The translations under genes and the position numbers were made by a program. DNA of 64,000 nucleotides from the NCBI GenBank assembly GCA_021464415.1, contig CM038470.1:36264099-36328098 (forward strand), in the 5' to 3' direction. Source of the stretch: Lonicera japonica. Lineage: Eukaryota; Streptophyta; Magnoliopsida; Dipsacales; Caprifoliaceae. Shown here one piece after another: positions 22,654-34,409 of this stretch. The notes under the pieces were generated by a model, which had not been told where the DNA came from, made no database searches, and saw only the letters and a program-made list of their open reading frames with translations. Each line of letters starts with the position of its first letter. Position 1 is the stretch's first letter.

Positions 22654-22737
22654 TGTCGGGCGACATTTCGGTGAATTACCATTTGTCGCGCGACAAAGAG
22701 GCCTTTTGTCGCGCGACAAACTCCTCTATTATATAAA
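22654..22737 (+). promoter_or_regulatory. PMD gene promoter (C): three palindromes plus TATA box
   Basis: Sites at 22654-22665 (TGTCGGGCGACA), 22682-22697 and 22705-22720 (both perfect TTTGTCGCGCGACAAA, 23 bp apart), then TATATAAA at 22730-22737 and a pyrimidine-rich leader to the ATG at 22876. C has one more site than A. Confidence 0.7.
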
Positions 22738-22875
22738 CCCTGTGCTGAGCTCACTCCACCTCATTCTTCTCATTCTCTCTATCTCTTTAGCTTTCTCTTT
22801 TCTCTTTTTCTCTCGCGGGAGCTCTGCCGGTTTAGTGAATTTTTTAGACCTTTCACATCTTACACCGATACTGCT

Positions 22876-25800
22876 ATGGATCCAGCCCATGGAGGACAGC
22901 CTGATAGATTGGGGGGCGATCAGGAGGATGTCACTTTTATTGACGCCCATGGTGTCTTGCGCTGCAGTCCCCACCATGATGATTAGGATGCACTGCATTG
23001 GTATAGCGAGGACGGCGTGGATCGTGGCCGTTCTGTGGTTTACCGGGATGTGACCCGAGCTGTCCCGGTCCAAGCTGTTCCCTGGCTCTTGATGAAGCCA
23101 GTTTCTCATGAGGTCCGCCGACGGCGCCTGGTATATTTTTTTCTTGAAAACCTTCCTTTTGTGTATTTATGCATATTTTTCTTTTGTTTTTGTTGCTCCC
23201 TGCATGTTTTAAAACATTATATTAGTACCTATGCTTGCTTGATAATTTTATCTGATTATAAAAACACATACTTTACTGTGATGCCCTTAGTTTTTGAAAA
23301 TTACATAGTTTACCCCCGCAAACCCAATAACTCTTATAATCTCACAAAAACACACTCAGGTTTTACAAAATTACATAATTTACCCCTGTAAAACCTATAA
23401 CTCTCATAATCTTACAAAAATACCTTCAGGTTTTAGAAATTTACATAATTCACTATAAACCCTATAACTCTCATAATCTTACAAAAATACCCTCAAGTTT
23501 TGAAAATTACATAATTTACCCCTGTAAACCCTATAACTCTCATAATCTCACAAAAATACCCTCAAGTTTGAAAAACCCCTGTAAACCATATAACTCTCAT
23601 AGTCTCACAAAAATACCCTCAGGTTTGAAAAATTACATAATTTACCCCTATAAACCCTATAACTCTCATAATCTCACAAAAATACCCTCAGGTTTGAAAA
23701 TTACACAATTTACGCCTATAAATCCTATAACTCTCATAATCTTACAAAAATACCCTCAGGTTTTGAAAATTACACAATTTACCCCTATAAACCCTATAAC
23801 TATCATAATCTTACAAAAATACCCTTAGGTTTAAAAAAATACATAATTTACCCCTGTAAACCCTATAACTCTCATAATCTTACAAAAATACCCTCAAGTT
23901 TTAAAAATTAGATAATTTACCCCTATAAACCCTATAACTATCATAATCTTACAAAAATACCCTTAGGTTTAAAAAAATACATAATTTACCCCTGTAAACC
24001 CTATAACTCTCATAATCTTACAAAAATACCCTCAAGTTTTAAAAATTAGATAATTTACCCCTATAAACCCTATAACTCTCATAATCTTACAAAAATACCC
24101 TCAAGTTTTAAAAATTAGATAATTTACCCCTATAAACCCTATAACTCTCATAATCTTACAAAAATACCCTCAAGTTTGAAAAATTACATAATTAACCCTA
24201 TAAACCCTATAACTCTCATAATCTTACAAAAATACCATCAGGTTCAAAAAATTACATAATTTACCCCTATAAACCCTATAACTGTCATAATCTTACAAAA
24301 ATGCTCACAAATTTTGAAAATTACATAATTTACCCCTGTAAACCCTATAACTCTCATAATTTCACAAAATATCCTCATATTTTAAAAATTACATAATTTA
24401 CCCCCGTAAACCATATAACTCTCATAATCTTAGAAAAATACCCTAAGGATTAAAAAATTACATAATCTTTCCCTATAAACCCTATAACTCTCATAATCTT
24501 AGAAAAATACCCTCAAATTTTAAAAATTACATAATTTACCCTTGTAAACGCTATAACTCTCAAAATCTTACAAAAATACCCTCATATTTTGAAAATTACA
24601 TAATTTACTCCTGTAAACCCTATAACTCTCATAATCTTACAAAAATACCCTCAAGTTTGAAAAATTACATAATTAACCCTATAAACCCTATAACTCTCAT
24701 AATCTTACAAAAATACCATCAGGTTCAAAAAATTACATAATTTACCCCTATAAACCCTATAACTGTCATAATCTTACAAAAATACCCTCATGTTCGAAAA
24801 ATTACACAATTTACCTCTATAAACCCTATAACTCTCATAATATTACAAAAATACTCGTAGATTTTGAAAATTATATAATTTACCTTTGTAAACCCTATAA
24901 CTCTCATAATTTCACAAAAATACCCTCAGATTTTGAAAATTATATAATTTAACCCCGTAAACCCTATAACTCTCATAATCTTACAAAAATACCCTCAAGT
25001 TTGAAAAATTACATAATTTTCCCCTATAAACCCTATAACTCCTATAATCTTATAAAAATACCCTCATATTTTGAAAATTACATAATTTACTCCTATAAAC
25101 CCTATAACTCTCACAATCTTACAAAAATACCCTCAGATTTTGAAAATTACATAATTTACCCCTGTATACCCCATAGCTCTCATAATCTTACAAAAATACC
25201 CTCAGATTTTGAAAATTATATAATTTATCCCTGTAAACCCTATAACTCTCATAATCTCTTCTAATAATATATATATGCCTGTTGTTTGTCTGTAGTGTGC
25301 TGGTCGAGGTTGGGGCTCTCCCAACACTATTTCTGCGGAGTGGCGACAGGCGCCGGTCCCTGTGCAGCAGTTGCTCTTTGCGACTCCTTTTGGTTCTTTC
25401 GTGGATGCGCTGCCAGAGCGGGTGTCCCTGGCAGTAGTTTTGGTGACTGCGCTAGTTTCTTGTTGGTGGGACACTACGCATATCTTCCACTAGAGCTGGG
25501 GGAGATGACGATGACGCCCCTGGATCTCTTTGCTTTAACTGGGATACCCTTGGGGGGTGTCTCCATTTAGAGTGATGTCCCACTACGCCTTACCCCCGAG
25601 GGTATAATAGGTGCTTTAGAGTGGTTTTCGGAGGGACAGAGTTCAGGAGACACAGCCCATCTTTGGTGGCTGCGGTTCATCAAGGATTTTAGTGCCCTGT
25701 TTGATTATGATTGGGGTGGTTTCATCTTGGCCATCCTTTATAACGCTATGGATCAGGTTTCGTGTTATTTAGCCCTTAACCTTAAGGGTTTTTCTTTGCT

Positions 25801-25975
25801 GTGGGAGGTATGATTCTCTGTCTTTGTCTATTATCTCTTCTTCTCTTTATTGTCTATTTGTATGTCGCCAAATATCTCTATATCTTTCTCTTTCAGAGTT
25901 GGTTCGTGGCTTACACCTGCAGGAGCCTTGCCCATGTTGATCTCCTTGTGGAGAACGAGGATCAGTTCCCATGTC
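22876..25975 (+). pseudogene. PMD gene, copy C, fused by deletion to DUF7745
   Basis: Exon 1 22876-23130 (85 codons; start MDPAHGG; a TAG replaces the Trp of A's HHDDWED). Intron 1 carries the minisatellite. Exon 2 is 25296-25807, acceptor TTTGTCTGTAG, donor GGGAG|GTATGA. Exon 3 starts 25897 after CTCTTTCAG and runs SWFVAYTCRSLAHVDLLVENEDQF, then breaks. Exon 2 has lost about 150 bp inside the PMD (SSGDT joined to AHLWW) and one base at GEMTMT, with a TAG after THIFH. Exons 4 and 5 are gone. Confidence 0.75.
23276..25258. repeat. 68-69 bp minisatellite in PMD intron 1 (C), about 29 units
   Basis: Tandem array of a unit containing ATTACATAATTTACCCCTAT and CTCTCATAATCTTACAAAAA. It is the reverse complement of the A unit with consistent differences. 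It occupies almost all of the intron between 23131 and 25295, twice the copy number of A. Confidence 0.95.
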
Positions 25976-26489
25976 TTCCTCTGACTAGACTAAATAGTTT
26001 TTTGAGAACTTTCGTGCAATCCGTTGGCATATTCCGTGGTGGAAACTCAGGGAGATAGTGGTTGGTGTGGGTGGGCAGAATTACATTCGACTCAGGGGTC
26101 TCTGGTTTACCTCTTTCTACATTCTCGGGCGTCTTCTACAGCAGTTCAATATTCCTCAAAACATTCCTTTTAAGTTGAACAACTTTTCTTCCGAGCTTAA
26201 GTTTGTTACTCTACTTGTTTCTTTGTCTATGGAGCGGTTGTGGCTCGACCGTTTGACCTGACAGTTCGTCCATACCCGTTTTGGCATTTCTCGACCTCTT
26301 CGGGTAGACATCGTCCGTTCTTATTGGCAGTTTCTGGAAGAAGAGTTGGTTGGTGACCCCTTTCAGATGGAGTTGTTCCGATTCATGAATTCTGAGCCTA
26401 CTGAAGATAGCATTGTTTTGGCATACCAGATCTTGGATGAGGCCCGAATTGATTTGGCTACTGAAGACCCTGCTTGGCCGACCTTTAGG
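25976..26489 (+). pseudogene. DUF7745 gene 3' fragment, copy C
   Basis: Begins near a piece equivalent to the A/B segment SDWTVWFSENFW (Trp codons are stops here). It continues IPWWKLREIVVGVGGQNYIRL, WFTSFYILGRLLQQFNIPQ and FQMELFRFMNSEPTEDSIV to PAWPTFR. The normal stop is replaced by a Val codon. N-terminal half and promoter are missing, so there is no start. Confidence 0.75.
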
Positions 26490-26702
26490 GTTTATATTTC
26501 TTTATGTATTTTGTATCTGCATCCTCTTTGTAATGCTTGGTGTTCTGAACCACCTTTTGAAAAATATATGAGGAATGTTTTTCTTATAATGATTAAACTG
26601 GACCTGAAGTCACTTCTGCGTTTCCCGTTTTGATTTTTACAAAAACATAAGTTGAGTTGGGGCTCAGGGTTACGTAGTTCTTAGTGGTACATGTGATGTT
26701 TT

Positions 26703-27800
26703 TACTGATAATACTTCTTCAGATGATCTATGTTGACGCGTGAATGCAGTAACTGTCCATCTAAGTCTGTGAGTATTGCGGCACCCCCTGTATGGATTTC
26801 TTTGACGATATACAACCCAGTCCACTTTTGTTCGAATTTTCCTCTCAGATCTCTGGTGGGTTCTCAGATCTCTTTCAACACGATATCATTCTCGTTGATT
26901 CCCTTGGTCTTTACCCTTTGGTTAAAAGCTCGAGCGATTCGATTCTGATACCCCTGATGGTGATATGCGGCTCTCAGCCGGTTCTCATCTAGCAAGGCTA
27001 ACTCATTGTAACGGGCTTGGACCCATTCTACTTCATTGATCTGGTTTTCTAATACCACTCGAAGGGAAGGGATTTCCAGTTCTACTAGGAGGACAACCTC
27101 CATCCCATAAGTGAGAAAGAAAGGAGTAGCTCCCGTAAAAACTCTTTCAGTAGTGCGGTAACCCCACAGCGCATATGGGAGTTTCTCTGGCCAGTCTCGA
27201 CAAGTGTCGGTCATTTTACTCAAGATATTTTTTAAGTTCTTGTTGGCAGCTTCAACAGCCCCATTGTTCTGCGGGCGATATGGAGAAGATCTGTGCCTGG
27301 TAATGCCGTATTCCTCCATAACAAAATTAACCTCTCCTTCAAAGTGAGTACCGTTGTCAAAGACTATCTCATGCGGGACCCTATATTTGTAAATGATGTT
27401 CCTTTGTATGAACTGAGCTACTCTTTTAGTGTCCAAGACTCTATAGGATTCCGCCTTTACCCACTTGGTGAAATAATCTATGGCTACCAAGATGAATTCG
27501 TGGCCATTACTTGCTTTGGGTGATACTTTCCCAATGATGTCAATTCCCCAGGTTACGAAGGGCCAGGGAGCTGTCATATTGTATAACTCCCTCGGGGGAG
27601 CTTCTGAGACTTGGCATATATCTGGCATTTGTGGCAACGACGTACGTGGTCATTGCAGTCGCTCTGCAGTTTGGACCAATAGTAACCTTGCCTGACGATT
27701 TTTTGTGCTAGTGTGTGACCGCTCATATGGGGTCCGCAGTCTCCACCATGTACTTGATCCATCATTCTAACGGACTCCTCTTTTGTGAGACATTAGAGAT
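26703..27800 (-). pseudogene. integrase of element C
   Basis: Zinc region MMDQVHGGDCGPHMSGHTLA...RRCHKCQIYA near 27765-27600. The core has D in AIDYFTKWVKAE, D in FDNGTHFEGE and E in NGAVEAANKN, in one open stretch 27637-26864. A stop after NENDIVLKEI separates the C-terminal part, which ends YYQ then TAA near 26703. A frameshift at about 27600 separates the zinc region and core. Confidence 0.85.
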
Positions 27801-27927
27801 GAGTCCCATCATAATTCCTCTTGTATAATCGCCCGGCGCAGAGTATAAACCTTGATGGCAGCCTTTAGAGCATAACACGTGTCTGCTTATTTATTTGCTC
27901 GGGGTACCTATTGCTTTTCAATAAGTT

Positions 27928-29107
27928 TCAAATATCATAGAACCAGGTGGATGAGTTCACAGACTCTTCTTTCTTAAACTCGATGGTCATGCAGTAAGCT
28001 AGGCTGGGTCTTTTCTCTACTATCAAGGTAATCTCCTCCATTCCCTCAGGGATGTCAATCATTGAGGCTAACGTGGCCAGTGCATTCGCGAAACTGTTCT
28101 GAGATCGTGGGACATAGTAAAACTCTGAGTGCTCGAATTGTTCTGCGATATCCTCCAATCTGGCCAGGTAAGGGATCAACTTCTCATCCCTAATCTTCCA
28201 CTCTTTCAAAATCTGGTGTATCACTAATACTGAATCCCTGTAAACTTGTATTCTCCTTATTCCCTTCTGAAATGCGATCTCTTACCCAACTATGCAAGCT
28301 TCGTACTAGGGCCATATTGTTGGTGCATAAGAAATCTAGGCGATATGAAATGGGTGAGTGGGTCTGGTCAGGGGAGACTAACAAGATGCCTATCTTATTC
28401 CCATTACGGTTGGTTGCTCCATCAAAATACATTTTCCAGTCTTTATTGGCCTCTACATTCATGATGGCTTCATCTGTAAATGTGGATTCTTCTACCATTT
28501 CAGCAAGCATTGGGTGATCAGCTAGATAATTTGCGATGATCTTGCCTTTTACTGATTTCTGGGTCATGTATGTGATGTCAAACTCAGAAAGTAAAAGTAG
28601 CCATTTTGCCATTCGGTTTGATAGAGCTAGTTTCTCAAACAGGTACTTTAGCGGATCGATACGGGATGCTAAGATGACTGGAAAGATTAGCATGTAATGA
28701 TGGAGTTTCTGTGTTACCCAGACGAGAGCAGTACAAGATTTTTCCAACGACATGTAGTTCATTTCAAACGGTGATAGTTGCTTGCTTATATAGTAAATGG
28801 CCTGTTCCTTCTGGGTAGTGGCCAGGTGCTGAGCCAGCATGGATCCTACGGCTGTATCCGTGACCGTGAGGTACAAGACCAAGGGTAGTCCTGGCTGAGG
28901 TGGGGCTAGTACTGGAGGGTTGGAAAGATAGCTCTTGATTTTATCGAATGCCTCTTGACACTGTTCGTCCCATTCTCTCGGTGATGATTTTCTCAGGAGT
29001 TTGAAAATGGGTTCACATATTTGGGTAAGCTGGGAGATGAACCTGCTGATGTACTGTAAGTTGCCCAAAAATCCCCGAACTTCTCTCTCTGTGCGAGGCT
29101 CGGGCAT
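27928..29107 (-). pseudogene. RT thumb/connection and RNase H of element C
   Basis: MPEPRTEREVRGFLGNLQYISRF (RT thumb) opens at 29107, followed by PPVLAPPQPGLPLVLYL and the connection. RNase H has MYFDGATNRNGNKIG (catalytic Asp intact). A frameshift after TNNMA shifts the reading to a second stretch from 28224 (MIHQILKEWKIRDEKL, then PRSQNSFANALATLAS) down to 27928. Confidence 0.8.
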
Positions 29108-29109
29108 CT

Positions 29110-30415
29110 CTTAGATCGCCTTAACCTTTGCTGGGTCTACCTCGATACCCTTCTTGCTGACGACGTAACCTAGCAACTTCCCCTTTGGCACCCCAAATAC
29201 ACATTTTTAGGGATTGAATCTCATCTGATATTAGCGGAGTCGGTCAAAAAAGGTCTGTAGGGATGGAGTATGGCATTCTCTTTCTTTCGATTTGATGATC
29301 ATGTCATCTACGTAAACCTCTACTTCTTTGTGGATCATGTCGTGAAAAATGGCTGTAGCTGCCCTTTAATAAGTTGCACCAGCATTCTTCAGCCCAAATG
29401 GCATGACAGTGTAATAAAAAGTTTCCCACGGGGTGATAAATGTTGTTTTCTCTTGGTGGTCCGGGTGCATCTTGATTTGGTTACACCCGGCAAAACCATC
29501 CACAAATGACTTTAAAGCTTGGTTGGCAGTGTTGTCTACTATTAAATCGATGTTCGGTAAAGGAAAATCGTCTTTTGGGCAAGCTTTGTTAAGATCCCAG
29601 TAATCTACACACATGCGGACTTTCTCATTTGCCTTCGGAATAGGCACAATGTTGGCTAACCACGAAGGGTAATCGATCACCCGTAAGAAGCCTACGCTTA
29701 ATTGCTTCATTACCTCCTCTTTCACTTTCAGGGACCATTTTGGCGTGAGCTTTCTCAGCCTCTGTTTAACGGGTTTGGACTCGGGTTTGGTGTGTATCTC
29801 GTGCATGACTATCTGGCTGTTTAACCCTGGCATATCGGCGTAGGACCAGGCAAAGACATCCACGTACTCTTTTAGAGTTTGTATGAATTCTTTCCTTTCA
29901 GTTTTAGCTAAGTCGGCCCCGATGCGCACTTCTTTCCTTTCTTCCTCGGTCCCGACGTTAATCACAAGATTATCCCCTTCATCACTCTGTATGCGTGTGC
30001 TATTCTCTTTAGGGTGCTCATTCATACTTTCTATATCTACTGAAGCAATCATTAAATTCACAACATCGGAGTACTGAAAAGTTGGATCTTCTTCATTAAT
30101 TACATTACACATGGGTGCAATTTCAAAAAGTACATCAAGGAATGACTCCTCCCTAGTTTTCCTCCCGTCCTCTCTTCTATTGATACCCTTTATATTTTCA
30201 CTCTTTCCCTCCCAGGCCCTATCTTCTAGGTCTTCATGGATCAAGTATATCGGGTCATTTTTGGGTATATCATCATCAATTGCCATGACGTCGAATAGGT
30301 TCCCAATCGATTCTTCACTGCTTGTGCTCTTCTCCTCTTCTTTTTTGCTTTGGATTTTGGGCCCGATAGTTAGCTTGGTGGAGAAAAAGTGTGTAATCTC
30401 CTTCTTGTGGTACAT
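29110..30415 (-). pseudogene. acidic linker and reverse transcriptase of element C
   Basis: Open from 30415 to 29366: linker (EEEKSTSSEESIGNLFDVMA), then DVFAWSYADMPGLNSQIVMHE, KVRMCVDYWDLNKACPKDDF (Arg to Trp in the YRDLN box), FVDGFAGCNQIKMHPDHQEK and MPFGLKNAGATY then a stop. YVDDMIIKSKE follows near 29300-29325. Palm motifs are otherwise intact. Confidence 0.8.
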
Positions 30416-30469
30416 GTCATCTTCATAGAAAATTTCTTACCCGGGTATGCTCTTTCCATCTCCGTTTTT

Positions 30470-30709
30470 TTAGGATTCTTTGAAATCGCAGAAAGAAAAG
30501 TCCTCTCCTTCTTTAATGAAGAAACCGTTGAGTGAATTAAAACTCGGGAACTGGTGCCCTCGGCCCTTACCCTTGTGGTGGTCTTCTTCGTTGCTTTGAT
30601 ACCCTAAACCCTTTTTCTCGTGCCTTTCCACAGGTTCTAAGGCTTGGAGGAGGCCGTGGTTTCCCATACCCAAACCGGTCTCGGGCAGATATTTCATCAT
30701 TCTCAGCAT
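30470..30709 (-). pseudogene. second G-patch domain, after protease (C)
   Basis: MLRMMKYLPETGLGMGNHGL at the start, followed by EKKGLGYQ, a full G-patch spacing of about 40 residues. It sits between protease and RT. Together with the unit at 31821-31711 the element has two G-patches flanking the protease. Confidence 0.7.
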
Positions 30710-30880
30710 GTTCGTGATTTTTGCGCTAAGGCCTGAGACATTATTCAGAGGCAGGTATTCTATCCTCTAAGTAGTGAGTGTTTGTACTTGAGGCTCATAA
30801 GAAAACCCCCCCAACTGTATGCTCTGGTTGTCGATTCTTAATACTGGTAGTTCAAGGTCTGACAAGGTCCTTTCAAGATC

Positions 30881-31647
30881 TCATTGTATGGTAATTATCT
30901 CTTCCCCGAACGGGATTTTGATCTTCTGATGCAGCGATGAAGGGAGGGCCCCAATGTTATGTAGCCAAGCCCTGCCAAGTAAAAAGTTAAAGCTGGATGG
31001 TATGTCAATAATCTGGAAATTAGCAGAAAAGTTTCCAAGGCCAACTAACAGGTCGAGCCTCAGGGATCCTAGCACAGCTTTCTTGGTGTTATCATAAGCT
31101 CTGACTATTACTGTAGATGGAGAGAGCTCATCTTCTATGATGCCCAAACATTTGGCGGTTTTGAGGGGGTAGATGTTGATGGTGGATCCGTTATCAATGA
31201 ATACTTGGGGGATGACCTTTCCCCGGGTCCGGACCGTGATATGCAGTACCAGACTATGTTTCCTCCTTAAAGGCGACAAGTCTTCATCAGAAAAGGATAA
31301 ACTCCTTTGTATAGATAGTGATCTGATCATACTCGGTATTTGTTCGGGGGTGGAGTCAGGAGATATAACTGCTTCGTCCAGTATTTGATGAAGGTAGTTC
31401 GATGGGGTTTAGAGGCAACCAATAGTCCCCAAATAGTGATATGGGCCTGAGTCTTCTTTAGCTGTTCTAAGACCTTGTCATCCCCTATCTCTTTAGGGGG
31501 TATTCGTTTCTCCAATTTGACGGGTAATGAGTGATAAACCCTTCCTGATCGGGTGATTTGTTGGACCCATGAAGCAGCGGGATCTGGGTTGACTGGTGGA
31601 TCTGTTTCTACAAACCAACTGAAGGTAGTGGGGGAGGTCTCTGTCAT
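30881..31647 (-). pseudogene. protease of element C
   Basis: 31330-30881: SLSFSDEDLSPLRRKHSLVLH, active site VFIDNGSTINIYPLKTAKCL near 31170-31205, and LLGRAWLHNIGALP. All residues expected in a Tat-type retropepsin (DNGS, late Gly-Arg) are present. The upstream piece 31647-31327 holds the conserved KKTQAHITIWGLLVASKPHR segment, separated by a frameshift. Confidence 0.75.
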
Positions 31648-31692
31648 GCAGATTCTCTCTTCTGAGTCCCTCGGGCCTCGAGGCTTCCATGA

Positions 31693-31995
31693 TCATCTTG
31701 CTTTGTTCTGGGGCCACCCTAACCCTGACTTCTCGGGATTAGTCGTAAGTGCGAGTGGTTGCGGTATCCCTTGGTTCGTCTTCCCTAGGCCATATCCTGG
31801 CATGAAGTTCATCTTTGCCATCCATTGATCAATGATTGGATTGAGGTCTGGTGCTACTTGTGTTTTACTCGGGGGCTTGGTCATTAGATTTTTCTTCGGA
31901 TTTCTTCCTTTCATGTAGATAGCTGCAGCTTGATCAGCTATATCGAGTTTTGTCTCAACCTTGGGATAGGTTGGATCGTCTTGGATGAGACCCAC
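31693..31995 (-). pseudogene. first G-patch domain, upstream of protease (C)
   Basis: MAKMNFMPGYGLGKTNQGIP from about 31821, ending EKSGLGW near 31711, a complete G-patch. The upstream linker has PSKTQVAPDLNPIIDQW, as in B. Confidence 0.75.
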
Positions 31996-32114
31996 AGGAT
32001 CAAATCCTTCTTCGTCTGTAGTTAATATATTGATCCCAGCTGCCGGGGCATGGTTGGGTTATGAGTGACATTGGGCCCACTAGGTGCGGGTATGGTTTCA
32101 ACTTTTATCAAATC

Positions 32115-33205
32115 TTAGATGTGATGTCTGAGAGCTAAACAACGGTCGGTATCGTGACCAACGGCTTGATGGTACAGACAATTCTCGTTCATCCCCCAGG
32201 TGCTTGGGATAAGGTTTGGTGGGGGGCTAGGATTGAGTGGGGTGACAAGCCCGGCATTTCTAAGTAACTCCAAGCTTTTGGTTAAAGTTGTGGGGATAGT
32301 GCATCGAAACCTTACTGTCCTTGGGGTTGGGGCCATACAATTGGCGGTTCTTGCTGCTGGTAAGTTGGTCCAAAATCTGGGGCCCATTGAACTGGGTTAT
32401 TGGTTTGCTTGGGTACCAGAAGGTTAGTGCCTGTTGCTTGGATGGTGTTTTCAGGGTTGATTAGCAGTATTTCTTGATTGTGAAGGGGATTCGGTGCTTG
32501 ATGATGTGAGGTTTGCCCCTGATCTCGACTCGGAAGTGGACGTTCAAACCCTAGTGGTGCATTTCTTTTGGCTGACAACTCTTCTAAATGAACCTGGTTA
32601 CTTCGCTGCTCGATGGTGATGCCTGCCAAACTCTTACTAACGAACAGTAGTAGACGATGCATTTCTTCCAACGTAGGTTGGACTCTTGTGGCCTCGGCTA
32701 GGCCTTGTTCCTCATCTCGGATTTTTAGGGTGTTTGTCATAACCGGTGTGCTTGGTCTCACTAGTCTTCCCGTACGATCTCGTCCTACCCAACCTTCCAA
32801 TTTGTGGTCTTCTAGAGAGGCTACATGGTGAAAATGAAGGAAGACTTCAGAATGACTCTCTTTTGCCAAAAGAATCACTAAAAAAATGCCTACGAGACAA
32901 GCCTCAGGTTGTATGAGAAATGGCGATTGAAAGTAAGCCGTGGGGTGGTACATCCCCCCAGGGTTGACTCTGACATGTGTTTTACTCGAACTCGATCTTA
33001 AATGCAACGTAGGTGAACACATGGTTAAGGTTTCAGGCTCCCTCCTTTTTGGCAAGGCCTTACGATATACCCTAAGGGCGGATACGTGTGAGAGCCTTTT
33101 GATATACTTTCCGGGTACGTGAGTGTTCTCGTCACTCGATATACCTCGGGGGCATACTTGGCCAAGGAGAGTGGAAGTAAATGCTTTCAGTTTATGTTGG
33201 CTCAA
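32115..33205 (-). pseudogene. gag of element C with core deleted
   Basis: 33205-32330 holds the N-terminal part (TRVQPTLEEMHRLLLFVSKS; then YQQQEPPIVWPQPQG). It then joins directly to the segment corresponding to B residues after 17815 (TIPTTLTKSLELLRNAGL), with the zinc knuckle CLYHQAVGHDTDRC intact. About 950 bp encoding the gag core in B are absent, so C could not make a capsid protein. Confidence 0.8.
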
Positions 33206-33435
33206 GCAAGCTAACTCCCTACTAACTTATAGTACTTTCGAGGGTTCGGGGTGAAATCACACGTGTAGATCATGTATGAATAGATCATGTATTAAAATCT
33301 ATCTTTTTTACAAAAAAAAGTTTCTTCAAAAACAAAAATAACGAAATAAATAAGAGTAGGGAAAGCAATAAAGGCATACACACAATTTTAAAAAAGATAA
33401 ACAAAGTCCACATATAAGAGCCTAGTTCTCAAAGG
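33206..33435 (-). other. 5' leader of element C
   Basis: Short leader between primer site and gag. The segment GTAAATGCTTTCAGTTTATG near 33178 and its neighbours are duplicated inside the adjacent LTR (34346-34409). Confidence 0.45.
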
Positions 33436-33452
33436 TCCCACCAGAGTCGCCA
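33436..33452 (-). other. primer-binding site, tRNA-Arg type (C)
   Basis: Minus strand TGGCGACTCTGGTGGGA, one base after the LTR end TCTCACA. Better preserved than B. Confidence 0.65.
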
Positions 33453-34345
33453 CTGTGAGAATCCCAAATGCGACCCCCGGGTCTCAATCCGATGTTTAAG
33501 GGGCCTACAATGTCGGAATGAATTCCATCGTTTCATTTACTTCAAAATATAGGGGTCTGTCCTATTTTCTATTTCTAAATGCAATTGGGTTTGTTCAGAG
33601 TCGCCAGCACGTTTTACGAGAAAACGTACAAAAATTTACGCAGGGGTAAAGGCCAAAACATGCCTTATTCCCCCGCGTTTGGTCTACGAAACCGAGATTC
33701 TTATAGGGTTCGGGAACTATCTTATGGTTTGGGAAGGTGTTAGGCACCCATTCCGCCCTTTTGGTCTCTAGTGGCTTATATATTTATTCTAAAATTGAAA
33801 AACTTAGATGCCTTTATTGATACTCTTTGAATTTCTATAAATAACTAATGAAAACCTGATTTCGGGAAAAAAATGGAAAAGGGATGAAAACCTTGTATTC
33901 CGTGATCCGATATTTTGGTTTTGTTGAAATCTGTTTTCTAGTGACAAAAATTTATTTTTATCAATTTTGAAATGAGAGTGATTCGGTATTGTTTCCTCAA
34001 ATAACAATGTCAATCATCTCGTTAGGTTAATTTTAGAAAAGATCGGATCTTTATTGGAATTGATTTGATATGGAATTGAACTCTTTGAGGAGAGTGTATC
34101 CGATACATTACAGTCTATATGGAAGACATAATATATCTGAGTTTAATTCTTATGTAAGCTTTATCAGTCCGGGTTTTGAAAACTGGTTTTATCCGGATGA
34201 TAAGTAGTCTTGCTTCTTTTGGTTTTTAAAAAATGATTTTATCGGTTTATTTTTGAAAATAAAATATTGATAACCTTGACAATAAGTTTATCCAGATAGA
34301 AAGTGGACAGAACAATAGATATGACAAGTCTACAAAACAATAGAA

Positions 34346-34409
34346 ATGGGAGTAAATGCTTTCGGTTTATGTTGGCCCAAGTAAGCCAACTCCCTACTCA
34401 CTTATAGTA
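34346..34409. repeat. leader-derived insert within LTR C
   Basis: The sequence from GAGTAAATGCTTTCGGTTTA to CACTTATAGTACTTCT matches the leader segment at about 33175-33237 in C and 19610-19672 in B, same orientation. The B and D LTRs lack it. Confidence 0.75.

Noticed and set aside
23276..25258. Possible CRISPR-like array
   Set aside because: Regular period but no distinct spacers between repeats; it is a head-to-tail minisatellite in a eukaryotic intron.
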